Assembly (NCBI RefSeq): GCF_048771995.1
Contig: NC_133032.1
Location: 25,755,501 to 25,819,500 of the forward strand
Direction: 5' to 3'
Length of the DNA: 64,000 bases
Origin: Taeniopygia guttata
Lineage: Eukaryota > Chordata > Aves > Passeriformes > Estrildidae
In this document: positions 1 through 13,000 of the stretch, one piece after another
Numbering within the stretch: position 1 is the first letter of the stretch
Layout: every line of letters starts with the position of its first letter
The notes under the pieces: model-generated
The model's database searches: none
What the model saw: only the letters and a program-made list of their open reading frames with translations
Told to the model about the DNA's origin: nothing
Translations under genes and position numbers: made by a program

Positions 1-3000
1 AAGATGCTACAAGCAGACCTGAGCAAAAGGCAGCTTATGATTTAGTCATGAGAAGGTAATTAGGGGTGTAAGAGCACAGAATACCCTAGCAGATACTTTC
101 TTTGAGGCCTCCACCTTGGGAAAGTAAGAGGCTCTGCTGCAAACATGTGCAGGGTCCGTGTCAGCTGTTCTTGTCCCAGGTCCCTGCTTACTTCCAGGGC
201 TCCCACACCAAGACAGGCTAAAGCAGGACTTGGTGAAGGAAACTGGTGCCACCATGCTTGTGTCAAACTCAGCCTGAAGAGCAGTTAAAGTAATAGGGAC
301 AACTGACTTTTACAACCCTGGGAAAAGGCATTGATCCTGAGGTAGCCTGTCCTGATGCATCCAGGTCTGTTTTTAAATTGCCCCAGTTTCAGCTTCCCGG
401 GTGAGGATTTTTAGCTCACACTGCAGCGGGGCTGCAGACAGGCAGGAGAAACGCCTAAGGCAAGAATGGAAAGAAGGGATGAGGCAGCAGCTGAGGAACC
501 AGGGAAGAGCTACTGGGCTGTGGGATGCAAGAACATGCACAGAGGCAGAACAAAAGGGTATTATTTCAAAATGATGGGAGGGACAGGAAGGGCTGAGCTG
601 GAGATAACAGGAGTCAGCAGGGGAAGGAGCTCAGGTCAGACAGAAGCAGGAGGACTTCACCGCTGGAAAGTTTAAGTGACAAAGGGAGATACTGGAGGTT
701 AGCAAATACAGGAAAAGAAGGGAAAGTCAGAGTCTTTCTATACAAGGCTGCTTTGAGGAAGGTCAAGCTCTTTGTATTTGGTGGGCGGGGGGCAGGGGGA
801 TGGATAAAAAATACTTTTTAAAATCCTTGAGCTGCTTTATGATCTTTTGAGTTACCTTGGGTTGAGTTTAATTCACTATTTGCATATAATTAGTTTTTGC
901 TGCTAGGTGGTCATATTTGCCATTTTGAGTCCAATTAATCATTAAGGCACCTGGAGTCTTTGTACTGACATTTGAGAGATTCAGCATATAAAGGCAGGTT
1001 TGCTTTGGTTCTTTGGTTTGTGTCTTTGCTGAAAACGAAACCAGGGGCAGATCTAACACATCCTAACACTGCATGCACATAACCTGCAAACCTTGACAAT
1101 CAGGTGTCTTTATAAACATTTCATGTGCACACTTCTAAGTCAAACTCTATACTCAGAATGTCTTTCACTGCAACTAAGGACTTCCACCTTAGCATCTATT
1201 TGGTGCAGAAATAGATTTTGAAAAGCTAAATACACTACAAAGGATGTGAGGGAGTAAAAATACTTTCCTGTCTGTATATGCTTAATCAGAGAGCCTTCTC
1301 AGTCACTCACAGCCAGTGAGACGGGCCTCTTCAGAGAAGGATTCAGCATCATCAGGATAAGTTTTTTGAACATCTAGGACAGCAGACAAACTCTGGGAAA
1401 TGGCACAGCTCAGAGACTGACAGCAAGATAGAAATCTTGGGACTGTGGGCTCAGCTCAGCCCAGTTTCACACGGAGCAGAATGTAGTGTTTGTAAAACGA
1501 GGTGTTCCCAAGGGCACAGGATACAGTCGGTACTCTGTGGGGAGGAGGAGAAGGAGTCTCAAACCCAGCTGGACTCAGCCCAGCCAAATCCTCGGGGCAG
1601 ACTTTTTGCAATCTTTAGTCAGGTAATTAAGTATTTTGAGTAAACGCTCTGTCATCTAAGTAGACAACAGGAATTAAAAGGGTAACATTTGTAACAGAAA
1701 AGGCTGAGAATATCAAAATTCACAAAAGTTTCAGTTCTCCCCAAGTGAATCAGACAGAAGAAATAAGGCACGTTTCTATCACTGATTTACTAGAGCTGCA
1801 CTTTGCATTTTTGCCATTACCATTATAGTAATAGTTTTGATTGACACAAGCTCATTTTTAATTAGCCAGATCAACCAAGGCACAACATCAGCATTTCTGA
1901 AAGCATCTGAAAAAGCAGCCTACTTCTGCAAGAAAAGCTTCTTTTCTTTTGAAGATTAAGGGTTCTAGACTGCAGTAATATGTTTCTATCTGCATTTTCA
2001 AAAGAAAGACTTGAAAACATCAGGCAGTAGCACATGAGAGATTAAAAGATACAAGAAGGTAACTCACAACCAATCCTGCTCCTCATAGGTCTTTCTTCCT
2101 TAATCCTGTCCTGTGACAGCCTTTAACAAGAACAGTATAACTGCATTAATCAAGGGTTATTAGGAAGAGATCTTAATGCAGTTTTCCCAATCCATCTTTG
2201 ATCACTCTGTGTTTCACTGCCATCATCCCCACAATCAGCAACAAGAGAATCACACGATACAGAGTGAAGAGACCCCTCCTGCTTGGCAGAGCAGTTGTGT
2301 GCTGGGCCAGAGCCAGCAGAGAAGCTGGAACCAGGGCAAGGGCTGCTCCTTGGCCACACGGGAGATCACTGGAGTGACTGGAGATCACTGCCACCTCTTC
2401 CTGTGCCTCGACTTCAGCACTGTGCTGCGCAAGGAGGGCAGCTGGGAAGGGAAGGAAGAGAACAAATGGCAGAAATGCCAGATCTACCTTAGCTTTTCTC
2501 TTCCAACCTGTCTGAGGAATGCCCTGATTGATCCACAAATGTGCCAAAGTGACAGTGTAGAAAAGCTGTCCAAACCCCATTATCTCCACTGCTCCTATCC
2601 CAAGTAATGTTCTTGCTGTTAGACACCTGTTTACCCAAGTAACATATTCCTGAAGCACACTGCTTTTCCAGACAGCACTTCTGCTTGCAGGTGTAGTGCT
2701 TTCAATTAAACGGGCACAGAGGCTGGGCAGGGGCACGCAGGCACACACACAAACCATGGCTTCAGCAAATCACTGTCACAGTGACCATGGGGGAGGATAG
2801 TGGATGCACCTGATGCTCTTGCGGAACAGGACAAGCAGAAGCAAAATGTACTCTGCCTCGAGAACACACCCAGCTATTTTTACACCCAAACCAGATGTTT
2901 CCACTTTGATGAAAGCAGTCCAAAAGAGTTTTTTTGTTTGTTTGTTTCAGTGTGATACAGACACAGCTAAAAACCTTGAAAGCTGCAGCAAAGAGAAATT

Positions 3001-3590
3001 GTCATTCCCTGGACAGCTGGGACAGGGTGACTGCCAGCTACAGGGCTTGGAAATAAACCCTTGTAGAAAATATTCCTGCAGCCAGACTGCACCACTTCAG
3101 TTTCTCACTCAGCTTCATAGTTTCCTTACACTGGGGTGTCCACGAGCATTAATTTCTTCTGTTGAGTGGACCTGCTAACAGCTATTCATAGGGACCACTT
3201 CTGAAGAAAAAGCTAAGCTAAATATTTCCATATAATAAATTCAGACTCTGTAACCCCACAGTTAACCACTGGAAACACCAGGACAGACTTCTTCTGGCAG
3301 TGGAAGTCCTGATGGCTTTGTGCTCCCGCACATAATTAACTCTGCCTCTGATTTAGACCAGATTTCCCTTACTGGCAACACAACCATCTGCAAACCTTAC
3401 AGGACACATTTACAGTCTGACTGACAAACTATGCAATTGTACTTTCAGCATGCAGTGACTTCTTAGACACCCAGCTTTAGTTTAAATCCTCTTTTCCCTT
3501 TATTTTTAGCAGTCATAGCTGCATTAGCTGAAACCGGGAGGCTTTGCCACTTCTGCTCAGCATCAGCAAGGTTTCCACTTTCCCTCATAG
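1..3590. other. intergenic, no gene recognised
   Basis: Mixed-composition DNA with no recognisable exon, RNA gene or intact repeat. The longest open frame (2173-2757, minus, 194 codons) has no recognisable domain and overlaps an open frame on the other strand. A short TTTG run lies near 2,930-2,948. Confidence 0.6.
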
Positions 3591-3599
3591 CCATTTAAT

Positions 3600-4180
3600 G
3601 GCATGCAGAACGCGGAGACCGGCAGTGTGATCGCTTCGCTGTCCTGCCCTGTTAGTTCAGAGCTCACCCCTCCTGCAGCAAGGCTGGGGCAGCCTCTGCC
3701 AGCGAGCCCGGGGCTCCACTGACCCGGCATCGTCACATGGGGCCAGCACAGCCCGTCCCAGTGCCACCTCCCGGGCACAGCCCCGAGTGCCCCTGCGGGT
3801 GGCACACCCGACAGGACACTGCTCTGCTGCTGCCTGCGTATTCAGAGGGGCCATATCTGAGAGTCTGCTTTTGCTTACAGGGTTCAGCTTTTCCTCCTCC
3901 TAAACACGCGCTGCAATCTCGGAAAAGCCGCTCCCGCTTTCCAGAAGCCGCGGCAAACTCGCACCGCCTATCGGCACAAGAGCCGCTGGTGCGGGGCCGG
4001 AGGCAGCGCCGCAACCCAGGGATTGCTCCAGCCATCACCGCACCCCCAGCATCCCACCCTATCTGGGCTTCCAAAAGCAGCCTTAGCGCTCCCCGGCACA
4101 CACCGGGCTGCCGCAGGTGTGGCTGCATCCCTCCCACCCATACCGGCGCAGCGGATAAGCTGGGAGCCCCTTTGTCACCA
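3600..4180. promoter_or_regulatory. isolated CpG-rich block
   Basis: About 580 bp with many CpG dinucleotides (for example AGCCGCGG, CGGGGCCGG, GGCGCAGCGG) inside CpG-poor surroundings. No known protein is encoded. Overlapping open frames on both strands (plus 161 codons, minus 166 codons) are what GC-rich DNA gives by chance. It could be an orphan CpG island: an enhancer, or the promoter of a non-coding RNA. Confidence 0.5.
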
Positions 4181-4229
4181 GCTGTGCTCTGCCTCCTCAC
4201 CTCTGGCTCAGGCATTTTTTGATTCATTG

Positions 4230-7200
4230 TCACAAAGAGCCCCGATCATAGAGAACTTCCTTCACTTTAAATTAACTTTTTTTTTTTTTCTCATTCCCAT
4301 GTATTCCATGAACAACATCTCCAATTGAATTTATTCCTGCTATATAGCAAACTCAGTTTACCACACTGACCCTGCTAGGAAGGGGTGCCCATTCCTTGTG
4401 CAGGTCACGGACATCCCTGGCACCTCTGCCCCACACTTCACAGCAGGCACTGACACGTTGCTATTATCAGAAATACTCCATTATTTAAACTTTTCTCCAG
4501 CATCATCTCTCCTCTGTGTGCAGTAGAAAGCTGCAGATACTTTGGGAGGCTGTCCCAGGTGGTGACATCTGCGGTGACTTCTTTGAATGCAGTCACAGCT
4601 ATGAGCACTGAACACAACAGCCACACAATGCCTGCCTGCAGCCAAAGGATGCTATTTCCTGCTCACCTTTGCCCACCACTCAGTGCCCTCAGGTCAGGGT
4701 CTCTGCAGAGGAGGGATCTCAGTGACCTGAGAACACAGCAGCCTCTCAAAGAACAGAGCTGGTGCAATGAGATGGACACCAGCCCTGCCCAGGGGCCGGG
4801 AAACTTTTCTTTTGCTGTTCCTTGGAGGCAGAAGGGGGAAGACAAACACCCTCAGAACAAGAGCTCCACAGGAATACAGGGTGTCTGGCCAGGCGCTTCC
4901 CAGACAATTTAGCTGCTATTCAGCATGCCCCACATTTTGACCACAGAAATGGTACATTAATTCCACCATAATATGCTGAGCTTCCTGCTGTGGGTATTGT
5001 GGATTTGCTTCATACTATAATTTTAACTTGCAGGCACATCACACTTTAACTCCTTCAAAGCCATGTGCTTGCTAGGATAAACTGGTTTTATTTATCCCAC
5101 TTTCCCCCATATGCTTGGCCCATGCTCAGCTTTCTACCTTCTCTGAATTCTTTTCCAATAATCAAATCAAAGCAGTGGTGTTGTCAGCATTTTCAGATTA
5201 GGTCTTTAGATGGTATTAGATTTAGGTCATTAGATGTCTATGACCCTCAGGGTTTAAATTCACCTTGTTCATAAAAGGAACACAGGGAAAACATTACCAT
5301 ATGAACACCAAGGATTTGAACAGCACCTCCCCATTCCTCATAATAAATCCTTTTCTCAGACACAAATTATGTCACATCAGTTCCTCTGGAGATAAGGAGA
5401 GGCAATACCCAGCAGATGAGAATTTGCCCAAAAATGAAAAAATATACAGTGCAGAGGGCAAAAACCACCTGGTGTTTGCTCCTTTTGGTGGTGACACCAC
5501 TGTCCACCCTCTGCAGTAACAGGGGGCTCCTTCAGCACCTTCCAGGACTCATCCTTCTCTCCCACCCCTGCAGCATGGACCTGCTTTGATCTCCTTGCCA
5601 ATGAGCCCTTTGGCTCCCAAGCCCTTTCCAACCTCACTAACAACATCCTGAAGCACACATGGCTGATGGAGGATAAATCCTCAGTGGGCACAGCCCCTGC
5701 CAGCTCAGCCCACAGGCTCACAGCAGGCAGGATCCAGCTCCAAACCTCCAGCCCAGGAGGACAAAGCTCTGGCCACAGGTACCAAATCTGGAGCCAGCCC
5801 AGAAGTGATGAGGAAGATGAAAGAATGGACAACTCTTTTGTCCGAGTCCCGTACCAGAAACGTCTTCACATCTCCAAGGGCCACAAAACACACACAGGAA
5901 ACCTTGGAGATAACCAGAGGTTATCTGAACCCAAGTGGTTCAGAGTTGAGATGTGATTGATTTCAGAAATGTTTCCGTAGCCTCAAGCTCAGTAATTCTA
6001 TGTTTTAGAGCACTTGGGCACTTAGCAATTAGGTGGAACTTCCATTCCTGACAAAAATAACACAAAAATTCCAGGATGATCAACACCTGGGGGAAAAAAA
6101 CCCCAAAACTTTGGTTTGGGAGCTTGGGATTTCAAAGTTTAAGATTGAAGCATGTTAAGGTGTAAAACTGCTCCAAATTTGTATCAAGTAGGAGGCAGTT
6201 TGCTGGAGAAAGCCAGAAGCACAATCCAGTTCTACCCAGCACAATGCCTCTTTAACATAACCAAGACTATTTCAGTGTTTATGTTATATTGATTCATCAC
6301 ATTAAACTATGATACAAGTGATGCAAAATGTAGAAACTACTTTTTTTGGCAGTCTTCAAAGACAGAAGGAGAAACTCCCTTTCAATACAGAGATTGTTCA
6401 AATGAATGAATGAACGAATAAATTATTAAATTAAAAGCTTATTTCAACCCTACTGGTCTGATCCATCAAGCCTTTGAGATCTCAAGCACCTTATTTGTGT
6501 GTTTTATACACTTACACCTAGGGTATATTAGTCAACACTTGGAAGAGGAACTGGTGGCATCCAGAGGCAAATTTATTTCTTTTAGCAAAAGACTCAGCTA
6601 CATCCCAGCTTTGATGCTCAGATTTGCATAGTGCAGCATCTGCCAAATGACAGCAGTCTCCAAGCACAGGTAAGTACCTCATGCCAAGAAAATACAGCAG
6701 TTATTTCATCAACAGTTTTGAACAAACCTGTCTTAGCTTTTCAACATATCTACTTGTATTACACAATCCATTACTCGGCAATCTGTATGAGCTCTACAGC
6801 TTGAAAGGTCTGAGGTATTTTAATCCATATTTTTCCCAACTCTCTTTCTGAAATTTGGAAAAAATTACAGTGTTGTCTTTCCTCATACATATTACTATTT
6901 AATTGCAGAATAACCTACTGTAACCTAGAAAACATTATGATTAAGGACTCCTTTTCAAATGTTCCTTCCCAGGTCACTCCCTTGACTGGGATAAAGCAAG
7001 CACCAAGAAGCTGCAGTGATCCAGAAAGTGCTCACCAACTCGCATGAGGGCCAGATTCTCATCTTTATTATAATATTGTTTTTTTCCACAAATTATGTAT
7101 GAGACAAGTCTTTTGATATTCAATAACCTGTTTACGGGAAATGACTTTACACAAAACATCAAATGACTTGACAGCAGATTGAATTTAAAATATGATTTTT

Positions 7201-10020
7201 TAAAATGCTCATGAAATTCATATTGCTTTAAATATAAATTAGCAGGAGTGCCAGAAGGGATGAATGTATTTCACTTCTTGACTGCAGATAATTTAAATGT
7301 ACAGTTTTACCTACATTACCTCTATTCATTGTACTTTCCTATTAAGGGATGAAGGAGTTTCCTAGCTGCTCTGCTGCCTGGTCACGCAGATTTCCTGGGA
7401 ATGTCAGGAGGTGAAGGGATGAAAGGAGAAGCCTTTGGACAGGCACACTGCCATGTCAGTGCCTGTCCAAACATAGTTCGTGAAGATCCACAGGATCCCA
7501 GGAGGAAAACAACTGCACGGCATGAGGGGTGGTATTATTTTCCTTTTCCAACCCAGATTGTCACCTTGGTTCCCAAATTAACTGCACTACTGTAATGTGC
7601 CACCCTTAAGGGGAAGGCAGCATCCAAGATTCACAGATCCTTGTGGTTGAGAAGAACAACAAAAATCACAAGGTCAGCAAAAGCTTAGAGTTTTATTAGT
7701 AAATTCCTCACTTGGCATGGAAATTGCCATGCCCTGACCTCCTTTGTAGGTACCCAACAGTGGGGTTTGAATAGAGGGAAGGTGAGAAGGAAGAGAGAAA
7801 GATTAAAGAGAGGGGAGATAAAGGAAGGAAGAAAAAAATACCACCAGCCCTGGTTCCAGCATGGATGCAGCTGATGGAGTGTCCAGGGTCCTTGGAGTAC
7901 CCACACACCAGGGCATGGTGGGGGTGAATTTTCATAGGTAGGCTTTCCCTGCCCTGGAAAGTTCCTCATTTTCTATACAAATTAGTCACCATGCACAATC
8001 TCCATTCTTTCAGACCTTTCTGGAAACAGGCCAGAGGGTTTTGGTGGTCTCAGTCCCCTAACACCCATGCCCACTTCTCAGCCTTTATCCTGTGCTTGTG
8101 CTGGGTTGTGTTTCTCTGCAGGAGCCAGAAGAAGGATGTTTGTCCCAGGAAAGTGCTGCCCTGCCCCTTAAGGCCCCTTCCCCAGCCACATCCCATTCTC
8201 ACAGTGTGCTCTTACCAAGCCTTGGCTGTTACTACCAACAATCTTTGGTTGATTCCACAGCTATCTAGATATCAGTGTTTGATAAATACACATTGGCCCC
8301 TTATCTTCTGAGCTTCTGCAGTCACTGAACATGCATATATCCAAAATAAAAGTGAAGCCAGGCCCTTATATCCTCTGACCACTGTTCACCCTATACTAGC
8401 ATCTCTCACCTAAAGCAGGTGTTTCACAGGGCAAATTCCAAATCTAATAATTATATTATTCTAATGTGAATTCTTCCCACACCTTTAAATAGAGTCAATA
8501 TTCTTTATTTTCTGCCCATAAATACTTTATGTTTTAAAGATTTGATGCCTGCTACCCCAAAGTGAAGCTAATGGGATACATGCAAATTATTTTGAGCTCC
8601 TATGGAGAAATATGCTCAGCATCAGAATTTTATAATCATTTACAAATCCATACAGGAAGTAACATTAATACATATTTGATTGTTCATACTACTCTTACAA
8701 AGACCTTAATTCTCACACTCACATAGATATACAGGCTTATATAAAATCATGTCCAAAATTTCACTTAATATTTGAATTCAACCTCATCCAAGAGAAATAA
8801 CCATCCTATTGGTTGCTTGCTTTCCATGCACTCAACCAAACGCCTCTGGAGTTCTATTTTTGCAGTGAAAGTAAAGCAGGAGGCAGCCAATGTGATCAGT
8901 CAAGAATAAACTTAATTGATCTCCACAGCCAGAATCCACATACTTGAGACAGAGTCCTCAAAACCCCACTACCTGCACAGCTATGTGCTATCTACATGGT
9001 TCCTGTTTCACTCTAAGTACCAAGTGTTTAAAGACCTGGTAAATAGCCACAGATGTGTGCAAGGTTTAAGAGTGCTTCAACAGAGAGCGACAACTAAAAT
9101 AAACCTCTCTGCATAAATTCAGCTCTGTGTATTTTTCCACCCTCTATCAAATACAGCATCCCAAATTATGTTGAGAAGCCCTGTCTAAAATGCAAGGTGC
9201 TGTACTTCATCAGCTATCTGAGATGACTCAGGATTACAAGTACTGAAATAAAATGGACATCCTGTTCCAGTTTCTTTAACTGAATTTTCTCCCTCAAATA
9301 GCATCAACAAGTGACTCAGTACAATGTCATAACAAACAGTACTTGTGCTGCAGAAATGTACTTGGCAAACAACAACTCTCACAAATAAATCAGACACATT
9401 TTACTGTAGTTGCTAATCAAAAGATCTTAATTTTATTGGGGGGAAGAAAATAATGTCTAATAATCAGATGGCAAGTAAAAAAATTATTTTTGTAATAGTG
9501 GGAAAACTATTTGCCTGCTTTTGGATGAACCCATAAACAACGTCTAGGACTAAATTTGGCTCCAAATTGTGACACCAATTTTATGGTAAGAATGTACTGC
9601 TCTCTCTCTGAGACCAGCAAAAGGGACATCCTTTTTTTTCCCCCCCAGATTTTGGCTGGAGTATTCCAAGCAGCAGTGCCAGCTAGGCCAGGGAGAAAAT
9701 GGTTTATGGCACAGCAGGACCAGCCTGCTTTAGATCAGAATCACTTGTGCAGGCAAGTAGCATCATTTGGGGCTGGACACCATTCTGGGGGGGTTGTGAC
9801 ACACTAGAGACACCGTGTCTCTCCCACATGCCCAGCTTCCAAGCAGTGGCTTTATTGCCACGTCACTGCTATCAAAGCATCAATATCTCTACACTAGTGT
9901 CTGCACTGCAAGTTTCTTACATTTGAGAATCCTGGTAAAACACTGAAAGCCTCTTCTCAAAAAGCATTCATTACTCCTGAGCAGTCAGCCATGTTACCAC
10001 ACATTACATTTTGCATTATA
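4230..10020. other. intergenic, no gene recognised
   Basis: No exon recognised. A poly-T run lies at about 4,278-4,290 and an AATG-like tetranucleotide run at about 6,403-6,422. The rest is unique-looking DNA. CAVIN2 and TMEFF2, which lie on this side of NABP1 in human, are not seen here. Confidence 0.55.
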
Positions 10021-10026
10021 TTTGGG

Positions 10027-10085
10027 GAAAAAAAAAACCAAAAACAAACCAAAAAAAAAAACCAAAACAAAAAAAAAACAAACCT
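10027..10085 (+). repeat. A-rich simple repeat with CC/C interruptions
   Basis: Runs of 5-11 A separated by C or CC over about 58 bp. It resembles the A-rich tract at 61,361-61,412. It is low-complexity DNA and may be a degenerate retroposon tail, but no adjoining element is recognisable. Confidence 0.75.
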
Positions 10086-10089
10086 CAGC

Positions 10090-13000
10090 CTACATCACTA
10101 GAATACCCAGTTCTCAGACTAAAAAATCTGAATGTAAGGATATGCCATTTGGAGAATCCACTGATTCCCATCAAACAAAAATCTCATTAAAAATAAACTT
10201 CTCACCTGTAGCTAGCTTAGTAATTAGCTGCAGCTAGATTCATTAGTTATAATTCAGCAATTACATGCGATAATAGCATGCTCTAAAAAGGAAAAATGAC
10301 ACTTGGCTTATGAACATGTGGGTTTGTGGCAATTTCCTTAAAGAGGAGCCTGCTTTATTAAAAACTATGGATACAAACAAAGTAGCAATTTTAATTGTTT
10401 ACTGTGAGAAGTGACTATGAAGACATTTCTCAGAAGCCCAAGAAACCAACCTTGCTCTTTCTTCGAAATATCAAGTAAATTCTGAAGATTTTTGGGGGTT
10501 TTTTTGAGCAGTGGGAGCCCAGAAGTTCTGTGCTGCCCCATCCCAGCTGGGAGAGAGACCAGGGCACCTGCTGAGGCAGAGCCTTAATAGCACACAGGTG
10601 AGACCTGGGCAGCAAATTGTGGGTTCATTTCCTCATCAAGGGTGTTGCAACCAAGCAGCAGGGCTATGACTGGGTGGAGGTTCCTTTTCTTGCTGCAGAC
10701 TAGAGAAATCAAACCCCATGAGCTTGTGTTTGCCTTCTCTGCAGCCCTCAATAACCTCCCTGTGAACCTCTCACTGACAGCCTTCAGCTGTTCCTTGCCT
10801 GTCAATTCACTTTCCTGCCCTGCACGTTGGGCTTAGCACAGTCATATATACAAAATTCAAGCAATACACAAAATCTCTCATTATTGAACACCTTGTTTCA
10901 CCCTGACAAACAAAAGCAACATCAGTACTGCTTCCCCACATGACCTGCCACTTTTCTGGCAGATTTTTCAGCATCAATTTCCCCCCGTAAGAAAGACTGC
11001 ACAGCAGCCTCCTTCAGAAATTAAACAGGCACCAGGGCATTGCATTTCACCACAAAACATAAAAGTACTAGCAGTGAAAAGGAAGCACAGATTTTGGGGA
11101 GGGTAAGGCCACATTTGAAGTGGATGGAGCTGCCTTTGTTAATTTAAAGTAATAACATATCCTTATGTGCCAGTGAAAAGCACATTGCCCCCTAGATTCA
11201 AAACACTTCTTTTTTTATATCTAAATTCACATGATGGTGGTAGTTCTGACATCCTCATGGACCAAGAAACAAAGTTGTAGTCTTCCAAATAGTTTTACAT
11301 ACTTCATACATCAAGAATTACTTCCTATTTAACTTGCTGCCCAGCAGGTCAGAGAGCTTCTGGGCACCCCTAATACACTTACTCACGTGGTTCAGGTATG
11401 ACCATATACCACATCAAAGTAAAGGCAGTATTTGCAGAATACCTTCCTTAAGTCACATGAAAGGTAGGGGGTTTTTTAGCTCAAAACAATTATTTGTTCA
11501 AACTCTCACAAGTTTTTTGGTAGTTCTATGGAACTACCAAAAGAAGAATTATGAACACGCACTAATTTATTCTGCCACAATGTTGCCAAAGTTAGGTGTT
11601 TTCTTAAGCAATTGTAGACAGTCAGATGCATGGGGAAAAAAAAAAAAACTAACCCACAGGTCTTTATCTTGTAAAATTAAACATTTTTCTGTTTGAAGAT
11701 ACGGAAATAATGTTTTTTAACATAGATCTGTTATGAAAAAAACACAGCTGTTGCTCATTCACTTACCCCACTTCTGCCATAGTCTCCAGCAGCTGCAAAT
11801 CCAGACTCTGGAACATTCTGATTCTGATTGTTATCCTCGAGTGGGAAGTCCCTTGAAGGGGGTACTGCTGCCAGGACAGTTAGCAGCACACTGGGATGCC
11901 ACTAGATTGCCCAAAACTCCCACAATCAAATGCACAGTCCAACTTTTTGACAGTTCAGATGTTTCAAGCTACTCTAGAGTGGCATTTGAAGGCCCAAACA
12001 TTGCTGCCAGCCCAATGTGCTGTTTCTGAGATCTTACACACCCCTAGGAGAGCCAAGGAACAGCTCCCAACTCTGCTGTCTGCTGAAGAGTCATGCTTTC
12101 AATGAGTTTCTGCAACAGCTCCTTCTGCTGAGTAGGTAAGAAAGATCACCTGAGATTAATTACAGTACTAATTAAGAGCTGACCTTTTGGCAGTTAAGGC
12201 AGACACCTTCCTAAGGGCCCATCTCACAGGTGCAGCATGATGCTGTAGTTCTTCAGGACAAGTTACTCCTCACCTGTTTAGAGATGTGCAATTTGCATAA
12301 AAATCACAGCCTCAAAACAACCCCAACCACTCTCATTTTCAGGACTCAGTGATTTTTCAGCAGTAGAAAAATCTTTATTTCCGTGGTCAAGGGAGAGCAG
12401 GCTTTGTTTTCTCTAGTATTAATGACTTCTGTCCTTGCAAACAAAAATATAAATCTAGATGCTAGTGATAGCCACAAAAGGCAAAACTTACCCACTCTAG
12501 ATTTAATTATTTTAATGCACAGATTAGGAAAAGATCCTAGAATTGAAACAAGATGGCATCCCCATTTCCCAGCAGAGATGCCTGGTGCCCTGGGCATGGT
12601 GAGGAGGAAGAACAGAAGGTGACCTGGCCACACACTGCCAGTCTCCACGGGGCCTCACATGAACATCTAAAAACCTTCTAAGTATCCATTACCAGAGCAC
12701 TATGTGGATTTTGGGATGGCAAACGGCCACTAGCACAACCCACAAGCCCAGCAGTCCTCCTCCCTGTCCATCACTTGCCTCAAAAACTGGTGTAGGAATA
12801 GGTATTTCCAAAAGCAGCCAGCCTGGTGAGACAGACTCCAGGCTTTGGTATTCAGAACTGTTCAGCCTTGGTTTAAGCAGATATTTTGTTGTTTGTTCAG
12901 CTCTTTTCCTCCATATTTTGGCACCTCATTGAAATGAGCTTTACTAGGCACTTACATAGCAGAGCTGTAAAGAAACCAGCTGGTTAATTTAAAAGAGTAC

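Noticed and set aside
2173-2757. 194-codon minus-strand open frame with a hydrophobic stretch near its end
   Set aside because: No recognisable family, overlapped by a 143-codon frame on the opposite strand, and no splice or promoter context. A chance frame is more likely.
3733-4233. 166-codon minus frame in the CpG-rich block as a possible first exon
   Set aside because: GC-rich DNA lacks stop codons by chance. Both strands are open and there is no match to CAVIN2, TMEFF2 or another expected neighbour.
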